The notes beneath the pieces are model-generated. The model was given only the letters and a program-made list of their open reading frames with translations. It made no database searches and was not told the origin of the DNA. DNA of 64,000 nucleotides, taken from NCBI GenBank assembly GCA_051453625.1, contig JBOZIK010000001.1, positions 81,172,946 to 81,236,945 on the forward strand, written 5' to 3'. The translations under genes and the position numbers were made by a program. This document shows positions 47,454-58,469 of the stretch, in pieces (within the stretch, counting starts at the first letter, position 1; the number at the start of each line of letters is the position of its first letter). This DNA is from Welwitschia mirabilis (taxonomy: Eukaryota; Gnetophyta; Gnetopsida; Welwitschiales).

Positions 47454-47490
47454 ATATATATATATATATATATATAGATATATATATATA
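47454..47490. repeat. (AT)n microsatellite
   Basis: Run of AT units with one interruption (agata). Confidence 0.95.
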
Positions 47491-47638
47491 AGAGGAACAA
47501 AGGAATGAAAAGCCTAAATAAACCCTTAAAGAGAATCCAAAAAAAAAAAACTCCAAATCTCCAAGATTGAAGTAAAGAATCCACAAGAAGTGTCAATGTT
47601 CACAAGTGGCTAGAGAGCTCCATAAGATCTCCTCTAAA

Positions 47639-47654
47639 GCTCTGATACCAATTG
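47639..47654 (-). other. Copia-type primer-binding site and LTR edge
   Basis: The minus strand reads TGGTATCAGAGC (47639-47650), a perfect 12-base match to the common plant initiator-Met tRNA site. Two bases further, TGTTAAAA on the plus strand (47653) has the form of an LTR end (...AACA on the minus strand). The element therefore points left, with its 5' LTR to the right. The other LTR and any coding region were not found, so it may be a short or deleted element. Confidence 0.6.
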
Positions 47655-48925
47655 TTAAAAAATATATGAATAAGAATCATAAGGAAGAAATTCCCAAAAT
47701 AAAACTTTTACTTCTCTATGTCACTTCATATTTATTATTATAATTAAGAGCTTCATTTTAAAGATAATTATGTGATTAAAGTTTTACTAGGGTTCTGACA
47801 TCCACTAAGGCATATGACCATGATGCACATTCACACATTAGTAGTTATGCCTTCTAAATGTAAATATTATTTTGTACTATCTATCTTAGATGGGGATATG
47901 CCTATATTAGATGGCTATATAGGTGAATTAAGTAAGACATTTTGATTTCAACATTGATCATTCTATTTTATGTTTATACTTGAAAGAATCCATTACTACT
48001 AAAGCCCTTCTAACTAGGAGTTAGTCCTATAATGAATAAATCTAAAGATTTAGTAATTTTCCACATTTGAGGCATTATTGTAGAAATTGATAATAATCAT
48101 AAATAATAGGAAATTGGTCTTTCATGGTTTTACATATCTTTGATGCTTTATTTAACTATTGGTGTTTATCTATGATTTCATTATTGAAGATTAAACATAG
48201 ATCACCAAGGTAAAAGTTTTTATGTTTTCATTCTTTTATCACCTAGTTTCATTTGTTTAGCTAGTTTAGTTACTTTATTTTACAACTTTACTAAAGTTTT
48301 CTGGTGCTTTCTTTCAATAGAATTAGATTTTGAGCTTTTATTACATGTGTAATTTTTGATTTTTTTTGCATTTAGTGTTAACAATTATAAATGTTTATAA
48401 TATATTTTTAAATTAATGAATTTGTATTATTGGTATGTTTTTTAATTTCTAGATAAACTGGTCTAATTATTTTGTCATGATTAGTAATATTTTCTATTTT
48501 TATTTTTTTAATATTTACACTAATCCTACATTTATACATTATTGATTATAGTTTTAATATTTTTTAATTGTGAACTCTAATAATGCCTTTTTTGTTAAGT
48601 AACCTATCCTTTTAAAAATAATGTCATAAAACTTAGCATCAAAGACTAAACCAATCAATGATTTATAACTTATCATAAATGAAAATACCATTACTGGATT
48701 TTTTGAATTTATAAACCTTAATAAAATCAATCCTTATCACACATAGTCATACATAGTTATATAAATTATGTTATAAATCATTACTTTCTAACACTGTTGA
48801 CAAATTTACTTTTAACATTTAAAGGTTTAAAACTTAAAGAACTTGATCTACATGTATAGAATTATAAAAATGTTATTTATTATTTTAAAAATTATTTTAT
48901 TAATTAAGTAGGTAATACAAAATTA
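47655..48925. other. Presumed LTR and unknown sequence
   Basis: The first part should be the LTR belonging to the primer-binding site at 47639, but its outer end cannot be fixed. The rest is AT-rich without recognisable genes. Confidence 0.3.
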
Positions 48926-48927
48926 GT

Positions 48928-49260
48928 TTGTCTAACTACACTCTTAAAGAAAAACCTAAACAATGGTATATTTTCTTAAAATATTTTTCTAATACAAACT
49001 GGGATACATTAAAAAGAATCCTTTTTAAGCATTTATTCTTAATACATAAATATCAACTCCTTAAAAGAAAATTCATAAATTATAGAAAAAGGATAGTGAA
49101 ACTTTTTTATGATAAATTTAATTAAATTTATAAATTCAACGATAAAATTTTCATAACATACTTATGAACAAGAAATGTTAAATCAAAATTCCTATAGAGG
49201 GCTAATTTAATTATGTAATCAATTCTTAGAAATGATAATTGCATGTAAGTTCTTAAAGAA
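48928..49260 (+). pseudogene. Ty3/Gypsy gag (Retrotrans_gag domain) fragment
   Basis: The 65-codon open stretch reads TLKEKPKQWYIFLKYF, NTNWDTLKRILFKHLFLIHK and RKRIVKLFYDKFN. This is the plant Gypsy gag pattern 'LxGEAxxWWxxxxxxxxxxWxxFKxxFxxxFFPxxxxxxKxxEFxxLxQGxMTVxEYxxKF', with the invariant W-W reduced to WY and 'MTVxEY' to VKLFY. After the stop at 49123 the next frame still gives KFNDKIFITYL and 'NLIM.S.LRNDNC', the usual continuation. It is a different family from the Athila-like elements. No protease or RT was recognised downstream. Confidence 0.7.
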
Positions 49261-51990
49261 AGAAATATTAGAAGTATTAAAATTCATGAAAAACTTTAAT
49301 AAAAATTCTACGGAATGGAATATATTGATATTAACAATTCATAATAAAAAAATCAAAATATTTAATCATTTTTGACATAGGTTATATCTATAAAATAAGT
49401 TGAAAAAATTTGAAGAATGTATAAAGAAAATTAAAATGATAAAGTTTAGTACTCCTTATTTCATTTAAATATGTGTTATGTGTAGCAGTTTTGTGCATAA
49501 AATAAAATAATGTTTCTAAATTTCAATCTTCTAAGAGGAAGTAATAGAAGAAGTAAAGGTTATTAATACAATTAGGAAAGAAATCCCATTTTTATAATTC
49601 CATAGTCTTAACTACAAAAATAATTGTTCTTGATTATTATAAATTTATCTCTTTAAACTTTAGTAAATTAAGTAAGCTATAAATTATAATTTTATCATTG
49701 ATTTATCACTACTCAAGTATAATCCAAAACATTTATTAAAAATAACTAATACTTAGGTTTTATTATGTAGAACATACTAAGTTAGTCATTTTTATTTTTC
49801 CTTTTTTTGAAGGCATAATTCCCAAGAAGACTAGTAGTGCTATCAAGTGCATAGTATCATTGATATTTTAAAGGATTATATGTTATATGAAGAAAAAGCA
49901 AAGGTTAACAATCAAACATAAAGTCAAATCTACAGAAAATGAACAAATAAAATTAAATACTAAAAAACTAGAAAATATTCTAAAAAAGTAAGAATTTAGT
50001 TATTTAATATTAATAATTAAGTAATTTTACTTAACTAGATTTAATGTACCTTAACATATCAAGGATGTGAAATTGAATGTAAAATTCAAATATGTGGCCT
50101 ATATAAGCATAACCTACATTAAGGGTAAGGCATTTCTAAGTCTTTAAATCTTATAACCCATTTCAAAATTAATTCTGAATTATTAGATTTAGTATTCACA
50201 TTTCTATTTTCCCTTATTTTTTATTGATTCCATTGATCTTCATTATTATGATGACGGATTATCTTATCAGAAAATTCTAAGTTCATTCTCTACCATCCTA
50301 ACCATATAGAAATGATTGTTTCATTAGATGACTTTCTTACCATGTATAAGGACATGATCTAAATTAAATTTCTATTTATCATAATATTTTCATCATTAGT
50401 TAATGCAATTTAATTTGCAACTACATCTTTTTTTATTTTCAATAATTGATGTATTTGTACTTATTATAATTTCAATATTCCATTTTGAACATTTTTTATA
50501 TTTATTTTTTGAAGTTTAGTTAGTAAAATAAATGATTGATGTATTAGCACTTATACCATTTGTTAAACTCTTTTTATTTTATGTACATTTTACTATAATA
50601 TGATTTTTTTGAGTAATATTTTAGCATGAAAGGTGCTTTTCATTTGTACTTATAATATTTAAGATATGTAATTGGTAATCTATCATTTTTGTATAAATCA
50701 CTTAAATTATCTATCATCTTCAATTAAGTACATAGTAGTGATTTTTGTGCTTTTTATTTAAGCTTACTTGATTGTCTTTATTGTAAATAATTATTCTTAG
50801 TTCTTAGGAGGAGCGTCTTATAGTACTACTTTCACATTCCATAAAATTCTACTCAATCTTTGTAATAATTTAGAATTAAAATATTATGAGCTTTGGAAAT
50901 CCCATATTATCCTTGTGAAAGAATTTTAATTAGAGCTATTTTACTATAATAATTGACTATGGTTTATAAATTTTAAGACTACTAACTATGTCCTGACTAT
51001 TAGAGTATATATCTAAATATTTATTTTTATATCAAATTTTAAGACATAATATGTTTTTGGACTATTATAGGAATTGTAACATTTCAAACACTTAGTGTCA
51101 TAAGGTTTCAAGAATATGAAAAAAAAAACATTAATAACATTAAAAATTATAGAGTTAATTATACCTTATAAATATTCTTTTAAGTATTTATCTCATATTA
51201 AAATTTGTGAATGCACTAAGGCATATAGAAATGTAAAACTCATTTTTAATGAAAGAATTGATCACATTGTAAAGTAATTGTTAAGCCTATATTGTGTGCA
51301 TCATGAAAATAATCTTATATTAAATAGTATATTCCAAATATTAAATTGAAACCTATTCTATAGAAGATAAAGTTTTCATTCTTAAAAGATAATAGTTCTT
51401 TTGCTATAATTCTACATGCTAAAATTTCTACATCACAAGACCAAGCTTTGATTGCTTTACTAAAATTATACAAAAAGACTATAGATGATTAATTTTTCAA
51501 TTTAAGATATATGAATTCCAATATATGTATGCATAAAATTCATTTGAAAAATATTTCTAAGCCTAGTAGAGAGTCTCAATTCCTTTCTAATCCTCAAATG
51601 AAACAATTAATAGTAAATAAGTCATTAATTTCCTAGCTACTAATATTTTCTATCTAATATTTGATAGTTAATAAGTTAGTTTTATTTAAGCTGTACTTAG
51701 GAAGTTTGAAATTATTATGATTGGAAATGAAAATGATAAACTTATTTTAGAAGCTAAAAAGGAGCATGTAAAATGTGCGTTGACTAAATAATAAGGACCA
51801 TGCTTCCTTAATTTTTATTAATTTAATATTAAACTTATTTAATTTTAATAAGTACTATTAATTTTGATATAGATATTTACAATACAAACAACTAAAAATT
51901 ACCACTATAAATCAATAACATATAACTTTTACATGCTCTTTTGAAACATTAATCTACTGGTATATCATTGATCAAATCCTAGTATTGATA
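49261..51990 (+). other. No gene recognised; probably decayed interior of the 48.9-kb Gypsy element
   Basis: Very AT-rich. A 'C-x2-C' string near 49485 could be the nucleocapsid zinc knuckle, but nothing firm can be said. Confidence 0.3.
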
Positions 51991-52029
51991 ATGCAACTTT
52001 TTTAATGCATGTATGTTATGATGTAGGTC

Positions 52030-53720
52030 TAAAATTGTAGGGAATCAAGAAGTTTTATTAAAGACATATTTAGATTTCAAATATATCTGTTAGAATCCAA
52101 GATATCTACTATGGCATTCACACATCTATGTAGCCTTAATAATAGATGTTCAAGTTTGAATTTGAAGCCTAATCAGTTAACAAGTATAATATAAGATCTT
52201 AAAATTTAAGTACAAGTATCAAATACATCTGCATACATCAGAATATGTTTTAGTGATATAAGACATTTGCATTACTTCAAATATGCTTTTATTAAAAAGT
52301 AAAGATTTCTAAAAAGAATGCAATTGTAGATATTAAGAAAAAGTTTTTTAGTATTGAAGACATCTATGAAGATGAAATGATATCTCATATGGTAAAATAC
52401 ATTTGTTAGAATTTAAAGATGTATAAGTGCAATTTGGAAGATAATGCAAAAAAATTGAAAGACATATACATCATAAAGACATCTTAATTGAATGTAGTAG
52501 ATTTAAAAATATACATATATGAAAACTCAAAGATATCTATATGCTTAAATCTAACTCATTAATTAAGTAAACAAGTTGGTAAAAACATATAAGAATCAAA
52601 TACATCTTAACCAAGTTTAATAAAACTTATAGTAGGTATTTACTATCCACTAAAGGCATATAAAAAATAAATTCATTAAGAATAATTAAACTAAATAGGA
52701 CCTTTAATACAATATCTCTTTATTAATGAATAACAAATAAGGATAGTGAAGCATCTTTTAGGTAATTAAAAACTCTTAAACTCTTACTTAAAGAAATATA
52801 TGATAGTTTGAAAAAGGTATAACCATTTGATAAATGTCTATAATTCATGAAAGATGTCTACATCATATTATAATAAAAAAACTACTAACCATTACATGAA
52901 AATAACTTGAGTTATTAATAATTGTTATAATACATGTGATGATAGAAACTTTTAATATATAAAAATTAATATTCTTATTAGGTTATCTCTCTAATCTAGC
53001 TTAATAGAAGATATTAATATAATTGATTTATGTCTTTTTCTACTTTTTAATATTATCTATGAACTTATCATCCTTTCACAACATTTTCAAAACATCTATC
53101 TCATTTTTTAAACTTATCATGAAAAATTTAATTCGATATAGTTATAGTTTTAAATAAATTACACCTTTAAAATAATTATCATTATCAATAATACATGACA
53201 ATGATACACAGTAGTGACAAGTAATAGTGCTAAGTAGGATGATAATGGAGATACATGATAATATCATTAGCTAAAAAAGTAATAGCATGATGAAGTTAAG
53301 TATTGAGCATAATTCCTACTTAATGCAAGATAACAAGGATCATACCTAACTATACATGATATATTTTATAATTTCTCACCTAATAATATAAACCAAAGGC
53401 TTGTAACCATTCCTAAATTTATGCTCACCTATAAAAGAACCTTAAGCCCTTATTTGTGACATCTTTTCTTTTGATGAAAGAATAAAACCTTGGAAGTATT
53501 AACTTGACATAATATTTCAAGTGCTTTCTTTGAGAAGTAAGCTTTATTTAAAAATAGCTTAAGAAGTTCTTGCTAGCTTTCTTCTTTCTTTAACATAATG
53601 TGTTTTCTTTGATTTAACACATAATAGTTGTTTTCTTTTAATTTCATGCTGTAAATCACTTTATACTTGTAATGCTTAAGTAAAAACTCTCATATCATTG
53701 CGTTAGGATTGTGAAAATAG
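52030..53720 (+). repeat. Probable degraded LTR
   Basis: A TATA box (tataaaag, 53430-53437) is followed 44 bases later by aataaa (53481-53486) and a T-rich U5-like stretch, the layout of a plus-strand plant LTR promoter and R region. Upstream (52030-52560) short strings of the type 'aaagacatct' and 'agatatct' recur irregularly, as in some plant LTR U3 regions. No partner LTR was found, and both ends are uncertain. Confidence 0.4.
53430..53486 (+). promoter_or_regulatory. LTR-like TATA box and polyadenylation signal
   Basis: tataaaag at 53430-53437 and aataaa at 53481-53486 are spaced as in LTR promoters, where transcription starts about 30 bases after the TATA box and the poly(A) signal lies in R. 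Confidence 0.45.
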
Positions 53721-53859
53721 CCAGGGCTTATGGCACATGATGGGCCTCCCCTACTACCCTATGTTATCACCCTCTAGTCTTTCAAAGTTAGGGTTCTACT
53801 ACATTGATCGATATAGTTTAGAAAGATGTCCATCCCCTCAAAGATAATAAGCAGTCAGA

Positions 53860-55350
53860 TTTTTAGGTAGATATTGCTATAAGAAATAGAAATGTTGAAT
53901 TTGGCCTCAAGATTGAGTTTTACACTTAACAATTTTTCATCAATGAAGTTTACATTGACAAACAAGACCACGACTTGGGAATTTAGAGATGAAAAAATGT
54001 GCTAGTAGGTTTTATATATGGACTAAAACCATACTTTTGAGGGTTTAAAACTATGTTAAAAATTGATGGGGAAATGAATTTATGGTTTTAATTTCTCATA
54101 TTAAAAGAGGGATTTTCATTTTTAAATTTTAATCATATGAAGCAATTTTAAATGTGACGAAGAAGGGGCCTTCGATGTTTGACAATATACCACTAATTTT
54201 AAAGCCATGGATACTCTTAATGGTTCTAAAATTTGAAAAAAATTCTAAGTTCTTAATCTAGATGAATCTTCTCTACCTCAACCTGCATCTCTATTTTGTG
54301 ATGGTTCTGTTCAAAATTTCTAGTGTAATTAGTAAACCTAGATGCATAAATGGCATAACTACTATATAAAGAATATTAAACTACACTAGAATTTGTGTTG
54401 AGATATTCCTTAATCATGAGCTTCCATTGATCATTTCTCTAAAGGGGCCCTAATTGAGTAGTGTTGAAGTAAAAAATCAAGTACGAGTGGATATTATCTA
54501 AATGCACTCAATGTATCTACATTGGTCATAGAATAGAGTAATATAAAAAAGTTCAATATCCATATGAAAGATAGTTCCACCTATTATTAACAAGTTATTA
54601 CAAAATCAAGAAACTAAGGAAAACATCCCAGTCAATCATAGGCAATCTAAAAACATTGATAAAGAAGAATGCACTATTCTAATAGGAGATAAGAACCTTA
54701 TCTAGTCAAGTTTAAATGAGGTAAAGACTAATTTACATGCAATATTAAACACATATGGTGAGAGGACTAGGGAGAACATGAAGAACATAACTCATAATGT
54801 ACAAAAAGCATCAAACCATTAGGTATAAAATGAGAAAAAAGTTGATTATCATTAGGATGTAAACATTAATAGAAATTATTTTGACATCCTCAGTTTTGAA
54901 AATTTCCTAGGTGAATCTTTTACTCTTAATCTTCAGAAATTAGATAGGAAAAAATTCAAGAATACTCTCTCAAATCAGAGAAAATTAAGTGGTAAAGGCA
55001 CTGGTATTACAAGAGATAAGAACCTTATCCATCTATGTTCAATTATGATGAAGACTATGTTAAACTTTAATGTAAATACAAATGGTAGGAGGACTAGGAA
55101 ACAAATGGAGATCACAGCAGATAATGTACAAAAAGCTTTAAAACATTAAGTATAAAATAATGATAGAGTTATTTATCATTAGGATTAAAAACTTGAGAGC
55201 AATCCTTTTAGTGTTCTCAGTTTTAAAAATTCCTAGGTGAATGTAATGCTCTTTATCTTCAAAAACCAGCGATGTAGAAAATCAAGAATATTCTCTCAAA
55301 TCAGAGGAAGTTAAGAAGTGGTAGGAGAAAAGAGTGTGTAGAGTTGAATA
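53860..55350 (+). pseudogene. LINE ORF1 (DUF4283-like with zinc knuckle)
   Basis: The weakly preserved N-terminal part fits the DUF4283 domain of plant L1 LINE ORF1 ('MRVFKWTPDF' and 'SVxxxPRCIDGITT' remnants near 54320, equivalent to 'xxVGKPLxIDxAT'). A zinc knuckle follows at about 54480-54545: YEWILSKCTQCIYIGHRIE, a stop, then Y, matching 'YEWLPxKCTHCKxFGHxxxxC', with the last Cys now Tyr. The C-terminal part contains a 327-base direct tandem duplication (see separate entry). ORF1 proteins bind LINE RNA. The gene is directly followed by ORF2. Confidence 0.65.
54674..55326 (+). repeat. 327-bp tandem duplication in LINE ORF1
   Basis: Two consecutive units share gataagaaccttatc (54688 and 55015), aatgtacaaaaagc, ctcagtttt.aaaa and ctctcaaatcagag (54969 and 55295). 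The period is 326-327 bases, that is 109 codons, so the duplication keeps the reading frame. The units differ at many positions, so the duplication is old. Confidence 0.88.
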
Positions 55351-55355
55351 ACCCT

Positions 55356-58300
55356 AAATAGTGAACATTACAAGATATAATATAAGAGGCCTAAATAACC
55401 TTAACAAATAGCAGTAAATCATACTTCTAATCTCTCAGCTAAGGTTAAATGTTTTTATAGTGATAGAAACAAAAGTACAGATGAATAAAGTAGATATGGT
55501 TACAAGAAATTATATTCCAAACCCCTTTTATAGGTATACTCATAAATTTACACTTATTCTAATGGTAGGATTTTACTTTTGTGGAACCTACATATTATTA
55601 ATATTATAGTGATATATTTCTCTCTAAAAATCATTCACTATGAAGTGATCTACAAGGCTAAAGTTCTATGAATCTCCTTTGTATACTGCTTTAATAGCTT
55701 CAAATAAAGATAACCTCTATGGACTGATATAGTTAACAATGCCCAGTCATTTCAATAGCCCTAGGTCATTTATAAAACTATAAATGTGTTGCTGATCCCA
55801 AATAAAAAATCAATGGTTTTCTTAAGGATATGAAAGATATAAAGGATCTCCAAAACCTATTTCTCAATCCTCATCTAACTGATATAAAGAGTGTAGGATT
55901 ATTCTTCACATGGTATGATAAGCATCAAACATAAGGTAGAATATAGTGCAAACTAGATAGAGCACTAATCAATGATAACTGGATTGATTCTTTCCCTATT
56001 TCATATGCTAATTTTCTTGTTTCAAGTCTATGTAATCACTCTTCGATTATCCTAAAATGGAATGAAGGCCTTAAGGTTAATCCTTCTTTTTTGTTTTTGT
56101 AATTTTTAATGTGATAAGGATAAGTACTTCAATGTCATTTAGGTAAAGTGGTCTACGCACTCATTTTGCACCTCTTTGGCTGACAGCCATAAGAAACTTA
56201 AACCATATTATTAAAATTACCCTTGGACATGCTACTAAAGGATTAAAATAGAATCTTCATTATGTGAAATAGAAGCTTTTAGATATTCAAATTAGGTGGA
56301 ATTTTATCCTAATAATTTTAAATTATTTAAGAAGGAAAGAATTTCTACTCATTATTATAAGAATCTACTTTTACATGAATTCCTCTTCAATAAAAAAAGA
56401 GCTAAATCAGATGGGTGCAGGAAGGTGATCTAAATTCAACGGTTTTTCATGTCTTCCTTAAGCAAAGAAAATACATTTCGTCTACTAGTTCCATTCATGA
56501 TGCTAATGGTGTATTGCTTGAATAACCTGATTCTATACAACATGAGCTAATTTCCTTCTTTTAGAACCTACTAGAAAATGAGATGAGAATAGCTAAACTA
56601 GATCAATAAATTTTGAATGCTAGTTATAAAGTTAGTGAGGAATAGTGTATAAAATTACACAAGCATATTTCTTCTAATGAAATTAGAAAATAATTTTTCA
56701 TGATTGGTAATGATAAAACCACTCAGCCCGATGGTTTGTTTGCCACATTTTTAAAACCTCCTAGGATATTATAGGTAAAGACATATGTAAGGCTATCAAG
56801 TAATTTTTTTATGACTATAACTTACCAAAGGGTGTCAACTCCATAACCATTGCTTTAATCCCCAAAACTAATTACCCTAATGTACCCTTAGATTTCAGAT
56901 TAATAACATGTTGCAATATGATCTATAAAGCCATTATAGACATTATTACTTAGAGGCTTAAAGGAGTTATTGAATCAATTATGGGAGATAATCAAGAGGC
57001 CTTCATTCCTTATAAGAGTATCATTTATAACATTCTTCTAGCTTAAGAACTAATCCAAACTTATGAAGAGAGATACGTTAGCCCAAGATATGCCCTTAAT
57101 ATGGATCTAAGAAAGGCCTATGACTCATTCTTATGGTCCTTTCTCAAGGACCTTTTGAAAGGATTAGGCTTGCCATATAGAATGATCCATTGGATATGGG
57201 CTTAATTCTTTTAAATGGTCAATTGTCAAGTTAATTTCCATGGAAAATAAGGCTTAGGTAAGAAGATCCAATGTCTTCATAACTCTTCTACTTAGTAATG
57301 GAGTATTTGTTTAGGGTTCTTAATAAAATAATGAAGGATCCTCAATTTCGCTTCCACCCAAAATGTAACATGCTTCAAATCATCCACTTGTGTTATGTAG
57401 ATGACTTATTCTTATTCTATAGAGGGAATGCTAGCTTCATTTACTATATGAAACAAGATCTAAAGCATTTCCTAAATGTGTTTAATCTTGGAAAAAATTT
57501 AACCAAGAGTTAAGCCTTCTTTGAAGGTATATTAGATGGGAAAAAAGGATGATATATTCAAGCTCTGAGTTTTATCAAAGGCATCCACGTAGTTAGATAT
57601 CTTTAAGTGCATCTCAACTATAAGAAACTTCACATAGTAGAATTTTTACCTCTAATTATTAGGGTAATAGAGAGAATTAGATCCTAGACTATAAAATTCC
57701 TTTTGTATATTGGAAGACTTGTCTTAGTCAAAAATGTGCTTCAATTCATATCTTGTTTTTGGTGTAGGGTATTTCTTATTTTTGGTGTAGGGTGTTTATT
57801 TTACTTAACAAGGTCCTTTTTGAGATTAATTCTTTATGCAGAAGATTTCTTTGATAGGATATCCTAATTAATCCAATAAGGCCCTTATAGCATGTCATAA
57901 TCTAATGAAGCCAAAAGTAGTAGGTGGATTAAAATTAGTAGGTGGATTGGGTGTAATTGATACTAACTTGATGAACAAAGCTTTGGTGCTATCTCAGCTA
58001 TGGTATTTAGCACTCAAAAAATATAGCCTTTGGGTTAAATGGTGTAATGAATATTACTTTGAAAAATAGATATCTGGCAATATCAGGGAAAACAAAACAC
58101 CTTTTGGATTATCAAAAAAATTCCAAAGCTTATATGTTAGACAGTAAGATGTATAGAATTTTTAAGCAATGCTCTGGTATGGAATGCAGTTAGCATGTAT
58201 TTCTTTATCTCCTCTACATACTTATAGCTATGTGGATAGGCTCCTAAGGTAGAATGGTATTCCTTGATATGAAATAGATTTGCATTACCAAAGCAATCCT

Positions 58301-58465
58301 TCATTTCATATCTATCTTATAATATAAGACTAGTAACCAAAGATAGAATGCTCAAATTTAGTTTTCAAATTGATCCTAAATGTGTTCTATGTAACTTGGA
58401 TAAAGAAATAAGAAATCACATTTTCTTTAAATGTCCTCCTTGCTTCAATATTCTCTAATCTACTC
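55356..58465 (+). pseudogene. L1-type LINE ORF2: endonuclease, reverse transcriptase, zinc finger
   Basis: Domains run in order on the plus strand. Endonuclease begins near 55371 with YNIRGLNN and VFIVIETKV, the plant 'WNVRGLNxPxK ... xLxETK' pattern, and continues to 'SYANFLVSSLCNHSSIILKW' near 56020 ('LSDHSPI'). The linker has DLNSTVFHVFLKQRK near 56430. RT shows 'GNDKTTQPDGLFATFLK' (56708), 'GDNQEAFIPYKSIIYNILLA' (56988), and the open piece 57298-57513 with MEYLFRVLNKIMKDPQF and the catalytic YVDD at 57394-57405. The maturase-like part has IGRLVLVKNVLQ near 57710. A zf-RVT region near 58320-58440 reads LVTKDRMLKF and PKCVLCNLDKEIRNHIFFKC. Many stops and shifts, including TAG for Trp or Gln codons, inactivate it. 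It would nick DNA and reverse-transcribe the LINE RNA. Confidence 0.9.
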
Positions 58466-58469
58466 TAAA

